The notes under the pieces were generated by a model. It had not been told where the DNA came from. It did no database searches and worked only from the letters and a program-made list of their open reading frames with translations. Shown here in pieces: positions 12,259 to 24,483 of a stretch of 64,000 bases of DNA. The position numbers and the translations under genes are program-made. Where the stretch lies: contig CAMZMU010000111.1 of NCBI GenBank assembly GCA_947311845.1, forward strand, positions 17,227,282 to 17,291,281, read 5' to 3'. Each line of letters begins with the position of its first letter. The first letter of the stretch is position 1. Origin of the DNA: Poa pratensis (Eukaryota > Streptophyta > Magnoliopsida > Poales > Poaceae).

Positions 12259-13032
12259 GCAACCCGTGCCTCTTCACCACGACAACCATGACAGCGGCAG
12301 CCGAATCCGCAGGGACACATACAGAGATGATCGGAGGCGCAAGCGTTCCAACATCATTACGACGACGACAGATCCGAGTTCATGGCGGCTGGGTTCACAC
12401 AACCCCGTGACGACCAAGATAGAAGCGACCGGAGGCCGGATGATCGCCCGATAGTCGAGACCGCGAGCAACGAAGTAACAACTACAAGAAGCAAGAGTGG
12501 CGAAAGCCGCGTTCTGATGCACAAAACGAGCGCTCAATCGATGACAAGATGGATGACTATTGAAGATTCCACCTGTACAAAGGGGAGGACAGAAAATTGC
12601 GCTCCAATCACTCGTTGAAAAACTATAGAGAATTCGACAAATTGGCATCTGAATACATGCATCTCAGAAAGGCACCCGCCGCAACTGCACCTTAGCCAAA
12701 CACTGTACCTGCCCTGATGGCACCACCACCACCACAGCCTGCCCCAGGCGGACATGTTGCGGGCGCCATACACCCGTACTTTGGGTAGAGGAGGATCGGT
12801 ACCCTCAGCCTCAAGGGCAGATGTACATGATACAGAAGGGTCGCCCCTCCAATAGGCAGCAAAAACTACGCACTCGACTGGTGAACATGGCTGTCATGGC
12901 ACCTCCCGCTGTTCCTGAATTTTTGATGGGATCGAAACTGCCATAAACTTCAGCCGGGAGGACCACTCCCCAGCTGTAGTTCGACCAGGGCACGCAGCTC
13001 TGGTACTCGACGCGCAAATTGGAGGTTACGCC
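12259..13032 (+). pseudogene. gag tail to protease linker of the Tat-type element
   Basis: Resumes the host gag after the nested insertion. It codes a basic, Arg/Asp/Tyr-rich stretch in broken frames. Short Pro-rich runs near 12700 look like the usual gag-protease linker. No intact zinc knuckle (C-x2-C-x4-H-x4-C) was found. Confidence 0.5.
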
Positions 13033-13617
13033 ATGACCAAAGTCTTCATGGATGGAGGCAGCGGCATCAACATCATCTTTGCAGACACACTCCGCAGAAT
13101 GAACAGGTCAGTCGAAAATCTACCGAAATCCACAAATACCTTCCACGGTATCGTCCCAGGCAAAGCAGTCAGACCAGAAGGCACAATACAACTCGACGTC
13201 ACGTTCGGGGACCCAAGTCACTTCAGGACGGAATTGATTGAGTTCGAGGTCGTCGACTGGAAGTCACAATACCATGCCATACTTGGACGCCCAACGTTCG
13301 CTCGATTCATGACAGTCCCACATTATGCATACCTCAAGCTAAAGATGCCAGGGCCAAAAGGAGTCATCACTGTCACTGGAAACTTTCAAAGGTCCGATTC
13401 TTGCGACCGCGAGTTCAGCAAAATCTCTGAGACGTTCGGTATGGAAGAGGCACTCGCCGATCTGTCGATTTCCAACGACCGCACACTCATGCAGGAACAC
13501 AAAAAATTGGTAGTCGAGAGAGCGTTCAACGCAACAAATGACACAAGGTCACATCAGGTGCACCCGACCGATCCGTCCAAGACAGTCAATGTATCGTCGA
13601 GTCTGCCTATCGCATAG
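13033..13617 (+). pseudogene. Aspartic protease domain of the Tat-type element
   Basis: A 194-residue open stretch with the retropepsin active site FMDGGSGINII near residues 5-15. HAILGRPTFARFM follows about 80 residues later, the usual second signature. This domain would cut the polyprotein. The frame stops at 13617 where the intact polyprotein would continue, so it is a fragment. Confidence 0.85.
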
Positions 13618-13639
13618 GGAAGCGCGCTCGTCGAATTCC

Positions 13640-14403
13640 TCTGTGAGAACTGGGAGATATTTGCGTGGTGTCCAGCCGACATGCCAGGTATCCCCAGGGA
13701 ATTCGCCGAGCACTCTCTCCAACTGTTTCCAGATGCCAAGCCAGTAAGCAAATAATGCGTCGCGTCTCCGGCCCAAAATGAACCGCCGTCGAGTCCGAAC
13801 TTGATAGACTACTCGCGGCAGGGTTCATCAGAGAGATCAAGAAATCACAATGGGTGGCCAACCCCGTACTTGTAGAAAAGAAGTATACAGATATCCTGGA
13901 TATGCGTGGACTTTACAGCCCTCAACAAATGCTGTCCAAAGGATCACTTCCCACTGCCTCGAATCGACCAAATCGTCGACTCCACAGTCGGATGCGCACG
14001 CCTATCCTTCCTAGATGCTTACTCAGGTTACCACCAGATAAGGATGAAGGTAGAAGATGAGGAGAAAACGGCATTCATAACCCCACTCGGGGTCTACTGC
14101 TACACAACCATGACCTTTGGGCTAAAAAACGCGGGTGCGACATACCAGCGCATGATGCAAGATTGCCTCAAAAAGCAGATTGGACGAAACGTCCAAGTAT
14201 ATGTGGACGACATTGTCATCACAACAAGGGAAGAAAACACACTACTCGACGACCTGCGAGAGACGTTCGCTAACCTCAAGCACTTCCACATCAAGCTCAA
14301 TCCTAAGAAGTGCACGTTCGGCGTACCAGCCGGGCAGCTCTTGGGTTATCTAGTCTCAGCTCGTGGAATCGAGAGGACCCAGAGAAAATACAGGCCATCT
14401 TGA
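13640..14403 (+). pseudogene. Reverse transcriptase domain of the Tat-type element
   Basis: The upstream part (13640-13740) has the conserved lead-in FAWCPADMPGI. After a frame-broken stretch with stops, 13906-14403 carries the palm motifs: DFTALNKCCPKDHFPLPRID, LDAYSGYHQI, the FGLKNAGATYQRMM region, and the catalytic YVDDIVI. The last part, LGYLVSARGIE, is the usual end of the thumb. It would copy element RNA into DNA. The stops upstream of 13906 and the shift at 14400 make it inactive. Confidence 0.9.
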
Positions 14404-14453
14404 CAATGCAAAGGCCTTCAAAGCTTCATGACGTACAATAATTACCAGGTCGA

Positions 14454-14935
14454 GTGGCGGCGCTTAGCCGCTTCATCAGCAAACTAGGCGAAAAGCACCC
14501 GTTCTATCAACTGATGAAGAAAACAGACAAGTTCGAGTGGACGCCGGAAGCCGAAGCAGCTTTCACGGGTCTCAAGCGAGTCCTAACAAGCCCTCCAATC
14601 CTCGTCGCACCTAAGGAACGGGAACCGCTATACCTGTACGTCTCGGCTGCCAACAGGGTGGTGAGCACCGTACTGGTGGTCGAACGCATGGAAAAGGGAC
14701 ACGCCCAGAGCATACAACGCCCAGTCTACTACTTGAGTGAGGTCCTCTCCATATCAAAACAGCGCTACCCGCACTATCAAAAGCTGGCCTACGCCGTGTT
14801 CATGTCATCAAGGAAGCTGACGCACTACTTCGCAGAACACCCGATCACTGTAATCAGTAACTCAGGGATCGAGGATATTCTCACAAACCCCAACGCAACT
14901 GGGAGAGTCGCAAAATGGCTCATCGAGCTGGGACC
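14454..14935 (+). pseudogene. First RNase H (pol-type) of the Tat-type element
   Basis: Begins with ALSRFISKLGEKHPFYQL and a FEWTPEAEAAF stretch, then PILVAPKEREPLYLYVSAA, the position of the first RNase H strand. Here Ala replaces an expected catalytic Asp (YVSAA), as in Tat-lineage elements whose first RNase H is degenerate. SKQRYPHYQKLAYAV is the usual Glu-helix region in altered form. It shifts into another frame at about 14935. Confidence 0.8.
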
Positions 14936-15409
14936 AAGGACATCAGGTACGATCACCCGAAGGCCATCAAAGCACAAGTCTTACCCGACTTCACAACCGA
15001 GTGGATCGAAGCTCAGTTGCTTGGAGCGCCAGATGTGTCCAACTCATGGACCATGTACTTCGACGGGTCCAAGAAAAACGAAGGTGCAGGCGCAGGTGTC
15101 ATCCTCATATCGCCAAAAGCAGACAAGCTTCGCTACGTCTTGCAAATGGGATTCGAGTTACCATCAAACAACGAGGCCGAGTACGAAGCCTTGATCCATG
15201 GCATGCGGATGGCCAAATCTCTCGGGTGCACTCGATTAATGATCTACGGTGACTCGAATCTGGTGGTGCAGCAGACAATGAAGGCCTGTGACGCCATTGC
15301 AGACAACATGATCGCCTACCGCGACCTGTACAACATAATGGAGGGCAGCTTCGAAGGCTGCGAGTTGCGACACATAGGGAGAGAAAGAACGAGGAAACAG
15401 ACATACTAG
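14915..15409 (+). pseudogene. Second RNase H (archaeal/plant type) of the Tat-type element
   Basis: WTMYFDGSKKNEGAGAGVI gives the first catalytic Asp. NNEAEYEALIHGMRMAKSLG gives the catalytic Glu, and LMIYGDSNLVVQQT gives the next Asp. This is the additional RNase H acquired by the Tat lineage. The motifs are preserved, unlike the first RNase H. The frame is broken at 15409. Confidence 0.85.
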
Positions 15410-15540
15410 CCAACCTAGGCTCAACCAAGGCGCAAGTTCCACTTGGTGTCTTCCTCGAGCGCATTGAGCACAGATCAATCAAGGAAAAAAGGGCACCTCC
15501 TACATCGACCGCACCAGCCAAGAGCAAAACACCCAGCACA

Positions 15541-18336
15541 GTGGACCCGCCAGTCGAGGTACTCCTCATTGAGCCAACTTGGACTCAACCTTTCCTGGCA
15601 TACATACTCCGCAACGAGCTACCTGACGACATAACTGACTCACGACGTGTCACTCGACGGGCTAAAGCATACACCATCATCAATGGCGAGTTGTACAAAC
15701 GAAGCATATCAGGTATGTTCCAACGATGCATCGCATTCGAAGATGGCAAAGCCATCCTTCGAGATATTCATGCAGGTACCTGCGGACATCACGCCAGCAG
15801 CCGATCACTCGTAGCCAAAGCCTTTCGAGCAGGTTTTTACTGGCCCACAACACTCAAGGACGCGGAGGACATAGTCAAAAGGTGCATCGGTGATGCATGT
15901 AAAATGCATACATGAACTTTGCATTATTTTACTTATATTCCAGTCATATTTGCATCATACAAGGTTATATCACTGTTTTATAATGATTTTGGGAATATTT
16001 GATATGTTTCCTATTTTTTATGGAATTAACCCTGCGCAGGCAGAAAACCCTATTTCTATATTTTAATGTTTCAGGGACCCAAACGACGTCCAAATGACCT
16101 GGAAATTTACGAGCATCAGTTTTTGGAAGGAAGAAGACTTGGGAGCGAAGGAAGCAAACAAGCGGAGACCCGAGGGCCAAAATAGGTGGGCCCACGTGGC
16201 CCATGTACCTGGCCCGTGGGACCCCTCCTTTTGGGCCTCGGAGCTCCGTTGCCGTTGATCTTTCCTCCACCGACTCCGTTTGACCTAAAACCGCCTATAA
16301 AAATGTCCCCCGATGTTCTCTGGAAGGAGCGCCGCCGAAACACAGAAACCACGAAACAGAGACCTGGAGCTGCAGATTGGAGGGGGAAAACTCCGGCGGA
16401 GCGCTGCCGGGGTGGTCTCCATCTTCTCCAACGACTTCTCCACCGTCTCCATGATGAAGGGGGAGTAGTCCACCCCCTGGACCTTGGGTTTGTGGTGGTA
16501 ACTTGATCTAATCTCTCTATGTATGATCATTGTTGGAGTCCATATGATGTGCCTTGCATAAGTATGGATCTATCTATGTAATTCTTATGGTGGATATGGT
16601 GGTATGAGATGATTTGTTATACATTTACCGTTGTGTTGAGCTTTTATGATTTGTCATACTTTGGAGATATTCTATGATGCATGTGATGGTTTGATTTATG
16701 CATAATGTCTTGTTTATCCTTGTCATGAGGTGATTGACACCACCAAGTGTGGATAGATGAGAGAGATGTGGTCATGCACATGAATTATGAATCATTGCAC
16801 TAGTGTTTAGAATATTGTCCATTATGAGGTATGATGTATGTAGGTACGAGATGGCTGATCTGACACGGCATATGTATTGAGTGACATGTGAAATACAGTC
16901 CAACATCCTTTATCTGGGGGTAAAAAGGAAGAGTATGATGTGGGAGTGACAGCAACCACGCTAGCCTTACGAGGGTGACCTAGCAACACAAATGAGTACT
17001 TCTTTCAACTATGTGTTTTAGGACAAATAGCCGTCATAAAAGCTACCATTAAAATATGACAATTGTGTGTACTTTATCTATAACATGATAATCACCGTAG
17101 ATGAGAGAGAAAGGATTAAGTGAACCCATGAACCCATGTCCATTGTTCCTATAAGAGAAAACCTTTGTCTTGTCCTCTTGCATTGAAGAGGATTGGGACA
17201 CTTTTACATTCTTGTTTTGTTACATTAAACTTCCATCCATTAAATCAACAATCTTGTTCCTTAAACTTGTTTAGTGCTTAATCAACTAAAACTTGTGACA
17301 CTTAGTTGTAGGGAATAGATAACTTTTCCTTCTTGCTCCTGCGGATCGATACCCTACTTCCACATTGAGAGGTGCTACAGTGATCCCCTGCTCTTGGGGG
17401 TTATCAATCGGCTGTCAAAAATTCGCCACAAAGCCGCACGCACCTGCATCAGCATTGAAGACAATACCATTGGCCTAGCCTTTCGCCAGTGGGGGCTAGA
17501 TATGGTTGGGCCACTCAAAAAATCTTCGCACGGAGGGCACACTCATCTCCTGGTGGCAGTTGACAAGTTCACAAAGTGGATCGAAGCAGTCCCCATCACA
17601 AATTTGACTGCTACTACGGCAGTTAACTTCATAAAGACCATCATCTACCGCTTCGGCGTCCCAAGCAGCATCATAACTGATAACGGCACAAACTTCACGG
17701 CTGAAGAATTTCGTTCCTTCTGCAAAGAGAAAAAGCATCACGCTCAACTATGCATCTGTGGCACACCCGCAGTCCAATGGCCAAGTCGAAAAAGCCAATG
17801 GACTCTTGTGCAGCGGAATCAAGAAACGCCTCCTGGTGCCACTCAAAAGAGCCGCGGGTGCTTGGGTTGAAGAACTTCTGTCGGTACTGTGGAGCTTGCG
17901 CACAACTCCTAACGCTTCAACACAATTCACACCATTTTTCATGGTCTACAGCGCAGAGGCAATCCTGCCATCCGATGTAAAGTTCGATGCACCAAGAGTG
18001 GCAGCATACAACGAAGACGACGCAGAAGAAGCACTCGAATACGCAGTCGACTTGCTCGAAGAAGCACGCGACACGGCCCTGGCTCGCACAGCTGTCTATC
18101 AGCAGGATCTCCGCAACTACCATAGCCGTCGACTGCGCACCAGGTCCTTCATGGTTGGCGACCTGGTGCTTCGGTTGAAGCAGAAGAAGGTGCACAAGCT
18201 CGCCTCCCCATGGGAGCGACCCTTCATCGTCACCGAGGTCATCGACGGTGGCGCGTACAGACTGAAGAATGCGAAGAGAGGCGAACTTTCGCACAATCCT
18301 TGGAACGTTGCGCACCTGCGTCGTTTCTATGCTTAG
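15541..18336 (+). pseudogene. Integrase of the Tat-type element, split by a solo LTR
   Basis: The N-terminal part ends at KRC-I-G in the HHCC zinc finger at 15890 and resumes at 17412 with C-Q, so the insertion falls between the two zinc cysteines. The catalytic core is at 17490-17810: AVDKFTKWIE (Asp 1), ITDNGTNF (Asp 2) and, after a one-base shift near 17730, NGQVEKANGLL (Glu). The C-terminal part (VGDLVLRLKQ to HNPWNVAHLRRFYA) is complete to a stop at 18336. It would insert element DNA into the genome. The frameshift and the insertion inactivate it. Confidence 0.9.
15891..17406 (+). mobile_element. Solo LTR inserted in the integrase
   Basis: 1516 bp from TGATGCATG to GGTTATCA, flanked by the 5-bp duplication ATCGG (15886-15890 and 17407-17411). 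Its first 600 bp match the inverse of the nested element's LTR end (about 5990-6598), so both belong to one family. The rest differs, which marks a separate subfamily. A single LTR remains, as expected after recombination between two LTRs. Confidence 0.9.
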
Positions 18337-18499
18337 GCTGCTCAGTCATACAATGTAATAGGCGATATGTCGGATGGCTGCAGATTTCAGACGCGCTCTT
18401 TTCCTTACCAGGGTACCTACGGGGGCTGGAAGGTTTTTAGTGAGGCGGCCTGCAGCTTAACATTCAAAAGTGGAATATAATCAATGTTCCTCCTATCTT

Positions 18500-18905
18500 T
18501 CTCTGTTCGCATAACTCACTAACAAGCACCTTAGCCGCATCCGAACGCTCGGGGGCTGCGCTGTCAACAACATGAGCTTTCGCTCCCACAAAAATAACAC
18601 CTTAGCCACACCCGAACACTCGAGGGCTGTGTCACAAAGGTCCAAACAGGAACGCAAAACTTCACAGCCCCACTCGAACGCTCGGGGGCTGAGTCTCAAA
18701 GCAAAGTTGGATAAATTTCAGCAAACACAAAAACTCCACAGCCACACTCGAACGCTCGGGGCTGTGCAATCATTAGTTCACACTCAAAATACTTCATAAA
18801 CCCCACTCAATAGACTCGGGGGCTGCGGAAACTACAAAATAAACAATTCATATACAAGAGGCAAACTTACACCCGGGGGCTGAGCCCCGCAGACGTGTTA
18901 CATAT
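18500..18905 (+). repeat. Recurrent polypurine-tract-like motif, about 60-75 bp spacing
   Basis: The motif CTCGGGGGCTG and close variants occur about six times (near 18550, 18630, 18685, 18755, 18815 and 18875), usually after CACxCxAACG or a similar lead. The true tract at 23935-23947 (ACTCGGGGGCTAC) and a copy near 23305 share it. Confidence 0.7.
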
Positions 18906-19036
18906 ACACAAAGAACAATTTTTCATTCAACAACTTGGTACAAATTCCTACACAGACATACACCCAACCTACTCTACGGTTTGTCCTTCGGTTGAGCCCA
19001 TTTCTCCTCCTCCTTCAGCAACTGATGAATTAGGAC

Positions 19037-22000
19037 CTACGCGTCCACCCGAGTCTCTTGGTAGTGCTCCTCCATTGGCACAAGACCACCACCCGGTACG
19101 GGAGCGGGTCCCATTGTAATCTTCTTCAAGTCAAGGTGCGGAAGGTGTGACCGCACGAAGGCAAGAGCAACGTTAGCCCCGCTAATCAGTTGCTCGCGTG
19201 CAAATTTCCTGATCACCTTGCCCCTTCGAAACCTCCTCAACAGTGCCACGAGGCTCTGCGGCTGTTCGTTTAAAGGGAATAAAGCTTCATGGACTCGGAA
19301 CAAAGCCAACCTGCAAGTTTCCAGTCGAATGGCAGTTCGTCACGCACGATCCAAAAGCTTCACCAAAATGCTGGACCTTGCCCTATCAGACCAAAAAGGA
19401 TGCGCGGCATACTCATCGCTGCTCGCTTGACCATCGAGCCGCTCTCGTATCCGTGCTTCTTCCTTCGGTTGGTCAAAACAAACACCTGCGCAAGAATAAA
19501 GCAACATTATCACCCAGTCGAGTCATGTCACAAGTACAGATCTCGGCTTCCAAGAGAGCTTACATTCGAGCTACAGGTTCACCTTCTCAAACTCCTCAAG
19601 CAAAAAGGTCTCCCGCTCCGTAGCTGGGGATGGCCTCGACTGCAGCTCCGTATATGCGTCTTGCGTCTTCTTCAGCTCGCTTGTCACCTTTGAAAGTTTG
19701 AGCTGAAGATAGTCGATGATTTTCTGGTCATTCACGCTACGCGACTGAGTGGAGCTGCTCGCATCAGGACCAGTCGCTGCTCTAGGAGCTCGGGTCTACA
19801 TTCAGAACAACTAACGACATAAGAAGAGCGGAAAACATCAAGCAAAAGACTCAGGGGCTGCGCCTCCCGCTTACTGAATTTCATATCTCATGACAAAGCT
19901 CAAATACGATGTTCGACACTTTACATATAGCAAGCAAAAGCATAAAATCCCTAACTCGATACAACTAGTCGACGGAGGAATCACTCGATGGCCATCGACT
20001 TTTTGGAAGAGGCTTTCCTTGCCTGGACCTTGGCGGCCCTGTCTTCAACAGTTTTTACAAGCTGTTGAGCATACTGTTTGGCGGCCTCCATCCAAGTACC
20101 TAACCCCATAGTTTTGCCACCAGGACCTTTCGGGAACTTCGTCGTCACCATGTCAAAATCTGCATCGACTCCGTGCGCGAGCAACATGAGAAAAGTAGTC
20201 TGGGCACCACTTACCATTTGCTCGCGACAGAAATCGGCGACGGCAGTCCCTTCTGGCTTGAAAAGCTCCACCAACTCTGCAAATGTTGATGGCAGCTCGT
20301 CATCTGGAAAGAAACTGCTGTGAAGGGCGCCTAGGGCACTCGCCGCCTTCGACAGCATCTCTCCTGCTCTCCCGCTGGCGGCTTCCGTGACGGTCACGCT
20401 CTCATCGAGCGAGGCGCCCACGCTCTGCTTGCCGGGTGCAGTAGGGCCATCCATCACACCTAGGAAAATATACAACGAAAGGTTCAGCAATCTTCTACGC
20501 AAATGCAATATCCAATGCAAAAGCAAGGCTGCGTACCAGTCAAGGCGGTGCTGCAGGCGGTGAGTCGACCAATCGCCAGGCCTTCCCTATCTTCGGCAGT
20601 TTTCAGCCTTTTTTCCAGATCGGTCACTCGACGAGAGGCATTGTTCATCTTCTCCGCCGCGTCAGCTGCTGACTCTGCACGCACAAAGCAAAAACGTAGT
20701 CAACAGACCGCAAAAGGATTCAACTTGAAAAAGCTGTAATCCCATAAGAAGACACTCACTCTTGGCAGCTTCAAGTTGATGCTGCAGGGTGGTGACCTCC
20801 GTCTCCATGTGAACATACCGGGCTCCAGCCTTCAGTAGCTCTTGCATAAATGGCTACAACACAGCAGAAGCAAGTTCAGAACAGATTCATCGAGTCTATG
20901 CACAACTTTAACACCCGATAGTGATTCAACTGCGACAAAAAGCACAAACTTACATGATCTGTGGAGGCGGAAGTCGACGCAGGAGCACCTGTCGCTGCCA
21001 CCTCATCTTTGTTAGCTGCAATCTCAGGCTCTGGCGGTACGGACGTGTCCGCGGCAGCTGCAGTCGCAGTGGTTGCTGGGGTTTCTTGGGCTGGCTAAGC
21101 GCCGTCGACGCCGCACTGCTTTTCTCTACCGTAGGTGGTGGTGGCAGGTCCTCATCGGATGATACACTGTGTCACACATGCTAAGTATCCGACTCGGCAA
21201 AATTCATCAGTCAAAATTGGTAGTGCACAAAATACTTACTCTTCAGTGAGGTCGACCATCCGACCAGGTGCGAGCACGCCTACGCTCGGACGCGACCTTT
21301 TCGTCGGGCGTGGAGGAAGAGAGCGGATTGGAGGAACTTCAAGCGGGGCCAACGTCGACTCCGTCGCATTCCCTTCCTTCTCCTCAGAGTCAGCCGTGTC
21401 CTCTTCCTCGCGCGACCGCTTTTGCTGACCATCATTGGTCTGCGTCTCAGCGTCGCCTTCATCAGCTTTCGGAGTATGGGCGGTGGCGATTGAGGTCACC
21501 TCATCGTCTGAGCCAGCCTCGAGTGGCTCATTATTCGGCACTGGGCCACTCTCTGGCAGTGGAGGCATTGACTCGCAAATTCTGTGTTACTGCACATGGA
21601 AAAAGTAAAAGAAATAAATATACACATGCATAACATAGCAACTAACAAAATGGTAGCGAGTGTTACCTCCGGTAGAGGGTTGCTGGCTTCATAAGGTGCA
21701 ACTGGCGACTCCGTCTCGCACGGTTCGTCGTCGGTCAGTATGGTAAAGTCCTCACCAGCTTTTTCACCTCACTAACGGACAGCTCCTCTGCGAGTGAGTG
21801 GGTTGGATCGGACACCCCGTTGTATGCCCACATGGCGTGAACCCGGGCTCGGAGAGGTTGCACCCGCCTTTTGATAAAGGTGGCCAGCAAATGGATGCCA
21901 GTCACCTCCTTGCCAACATTGGTCTGCAGCTTCAAAACCTTCTCCAAAAGCATGTCAGCTTCTTCAGCTTCGGCTCCGGTCAGTGGCGCAATCCAGGACG

Positions 22001-22624
22001 GCCTCTTCGCCACCGTGGCGTCGCATTAAAGGGAAGCAACCCGAACGATTGGTTGCCCGTGGTCACATCCTTGATGTAGAACCACTTTGGCGCCACCCTT
22101 GCACAGACTCAACGAACTTAATTTTGAAGTACTCGACGTCAGGTCGAGTTTGCACCCCAAAACCGCCAGGGCCCTTGACGCTGTGCTGGCGCTTGACATT
22201 GAAAATGCGTCGAAACAACCCAAAATGGGGCGCAACTCCCAAGAAGCACTCGCAAAGCACGAAGTAGCAAGCAACATGCAAAAGCCCATTGGGGTGAAAT
22301 CGTGCAGTTGCACCCCATAGACGTGCATCAGCGCACGAAGAAAATCGTGAACAGGGAAGGAGAATCCCCTGTTCACAAAATCCACAAAACAACCCTTTCA
22401 TTGGGGCCTGGGCGCGGGATTACCTCGGCGCCGGGATGCGAACCTGCGTCAGGTCCACCGGGATCAGCCCGTCGTTCCTCAGGCCGGTGAGCATCCGCTT
22501 GCTCACCGTATTTGGTCCAGGCACCCTTCTCCCTCTTCAAACCGCTGGCGGCGGCCCCGCCAGCGGCGCTGTCCGCCGAAGCATTCGCAGCGCTCCTGCC
22601 CTTCCGAGTGGCAGGCTTCGTCAT
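19037..22624 (-). pseudogene. Antisense extra ORF (putative gypsy-type transposon protein family)
   Basis: Minus-strand coding fragments lie between integrase and 3' LTR in the order 22624 to 19037. The N-terminal part is Ala-rich and leads to KGAWTKYGEQ. Then come VNRGFSFPVHDFLRAL, a FRRIFNVKRQHSVKGPGGFGVQ stretch, RPSWIAPLTGAEAEEADMLL, an acidic region (21568-21236) and coiled-coil segments (20847-20484). A C-terminal module occurs at both 20430-19981 and 19309-19037. The order matches the antisense ORF of Tat-lineage elements (Pfam 'putative gypsy type transposon'), whose function is unknown. Splice-like junctions such as GTAAGT after the acidic part suggest a multi-exon transcript. Frames are broken near 22420 and 22060. 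Confidence 0.75.
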
Positions 22625-22639
22625 CGTAGAGGTGGTTTG

Positions 22640-23934
22640 GCAAAAGCTTGGATGTCAGGCTATGGCGATGCGAGAGGAAGAAGAAGGAAAGCGGCGGAGG
22701 AAATGGCAAGTGAAACTTACCCAGCTCCGCCCTCTGCATATTTACCATCAAAGGAAAATCAATCACAGTCGTCAATCCAAGATCATGTGCTCCACGGGAA
22801 TCCTGCCGTACACGTGGCGGGCATGGAGAGCAACCGTCACCGGCTATTCCGTCCACTACGCACGGGAATCTAGGAACCATCATCACACCCCGTGAAAATC
22901 GCGCCAGAGCGGTCAAATCCAGTCCAAACGGCACCGCCCCTCGGTCAGCACTGCATAACGGGCCCACAAGCGTGTCGTGTCCCATCAGTCATACCAAGCA
23001 CGCCATCGCTTTGTCAGAAATTGCAGTCGAGGCATGCGTCATTGCTGACGTCACTTCAAGTCTCATACCTGATAGGAAAGTCGAGTCATTCAAACTTTAC
23101 GACAAAGCCAGTACTTCGACTGCCTCGGTTGTTTCGAGGGTGAAATTGCAAATTACACAACACAAGAAATAAAGACACTCGATAGTTTCTTTGACTGAAA
23201 CGTATTATTCCCATCGGGAGCGTATCAAAAAAAATCTTCGACTGAAAACGTACAGGATAAAAAGATTTGAGATTATCCTCCATTGCGAGCACTAAAGCAC
23301 AATCTCGGGGGCTACTCCCATCGGGAGCGCTGTCGCGCACCCGATAGAATAATGGCAAAGAATCAGTCGACAGACGACTCGACTCAGCTGATAAGCACAA
23401 TGTAACACAAAATCATACACGATAAATTCCTGAGTTGCGTCCGCCGCAAAATACCTCGGATGTTGCATGCATAAGTGCAAAGGTAAGACCCGCCGATCTC
23501 TCGAGCTGGGCTAAGGACCGCTCCAGCAGCGTTAATCCTTAAAACTTTTCGTGTCAGCATACATGATGAAAAATCCCGACGGACGCGTTGGGTAATCTCA
23601 AAATTATACTGCAGAATGATTCAGTAAGACCTCAACGGCCTGAGTCGAGTCTGACCAGTCTGTTCCAGATTCGAGTCCGGGGACTCGAGTTTGATTGAAA
23701 GCTAGTTAGGTTTTACCCAAATGTGCAGTTAACCGGTCCCGATCCGTCGAGTGTACCGGGCCTACTAAGTTATTATCCTTGATTATCATAACAAAAACCA
23801 TAGTCGATGAAATAATCGACATAGCCAGACAAAATGTGCTATTCATACAGGAATTCCAATCATATACACAGGTACAAAATATATGACGTGCACAGATGAA
23901 TGAGTCCATGCCCGATTCTTCGAGTCAGACAAGT
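22640..23934 (+). other. Non-coding 3' region of the Tat-type element
   Basis: Sequence between the start of the antisense ORF and the polypurine tract. Only short frames are present. It may hold the promoter of the antisense ORF, but I cannot identify one. Confidence 0.5.
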
Positions 23935-23947
23935 ACTCGGGGGCTAC
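23935..23947 (+). other. Polypurine tract of the Tat-type element
   Basis: ACTCGGGGGCTAC lies directly before the 3' LTR, the place where plus-strand DNA synthesis is primed. Confidence 0.7.
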
Positions 23948-24478
23948 TGACAGGGATATACCTTTCGGGTACCCTACCATGAGGGTACCTGGTGCACGTA
24001 TCGACTAGGTCCAACTATCAAGAGCCTACATGAAGCCCATGAAAGAAGGCCCAAGAAGATGGAGTATCTTCCAAGTTAGGCGAAGCCATAGTCGGTTTAG
24101 ACTTTCCTTACATGTAATCTGAGTCGGTTGCGAACTCCCGAGACCCAGCCTATTATATAAAGGCTGGGAGGGCCGCCGATAGAAGGACACGCAATACTCG
24201 AACCACCAAAGCCCTAGCGAGATCGACATCTCGCCGGGACTCCATTGTAGCTCGCATATACCCTCATATCAATACCAGACAAGCAGGAAGTAGGGTGTTA
24301 CTCTCCGGAGGCCTGAACCTGGGTAAATCCCTGCTTTTGCTTGTCAGCCGAGAAACTACCAGCTCTACCACGTTCTCTCCCCCGTAATCTCAACCCTAGG
24401 TCCTTAACCACGTTCTCTCCCCCGTAATCTCAACCCTAGGTCCTTAACCATGGGATTTGATTAGTTAACCCCTCGTCA
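23948..24478 (+). repeat. 3' LTR of the Tat-type element
   Basis: 531 bp, starts TGACAGGG and ends CCCTCGTCA. It is 41 bp longer than the 5' LTR because a segment (CCACGTTCTCTCCCCCGTAA onward) is tandemly doubled at about 24375-24455. Confidence 0.93.
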
Positions 24479-24483
24479 ACATC

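Larger units (their letters stand above)
2270..24478 (+). mobile_element. Ty3/gypsy LTR retrotransposon, Tat-type, with nested insertions
   Basis: A 22.2-kb element bounded by two LTRs that start TGACAGGG and end in TCA, flanked by the 5-bp duplication ACATC at 2265-2269 and 24479-24483. Without its two nested insertions it is about 13.3 kb. The plus-strand order is leader repeats, gag, aspartic protease, reverse transcriptase, RNase H, a second RNase H, integrase, then a long 3' region with an antisense ORF. The second RNase H and the antisense ORF between integrase and the 3' LTR are known marks of the Tat lineage (for example Grande and RetroSat-2). All coding parts carry stops or frameshifts, so the copy is inactive by itself. 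Confidence 0.93.

Noticed and set aside
18500..18905. Possible satellite array
   Set aside because: Only about six irregular units sharing a short core; the match to the polypurine tract is the better explanation.
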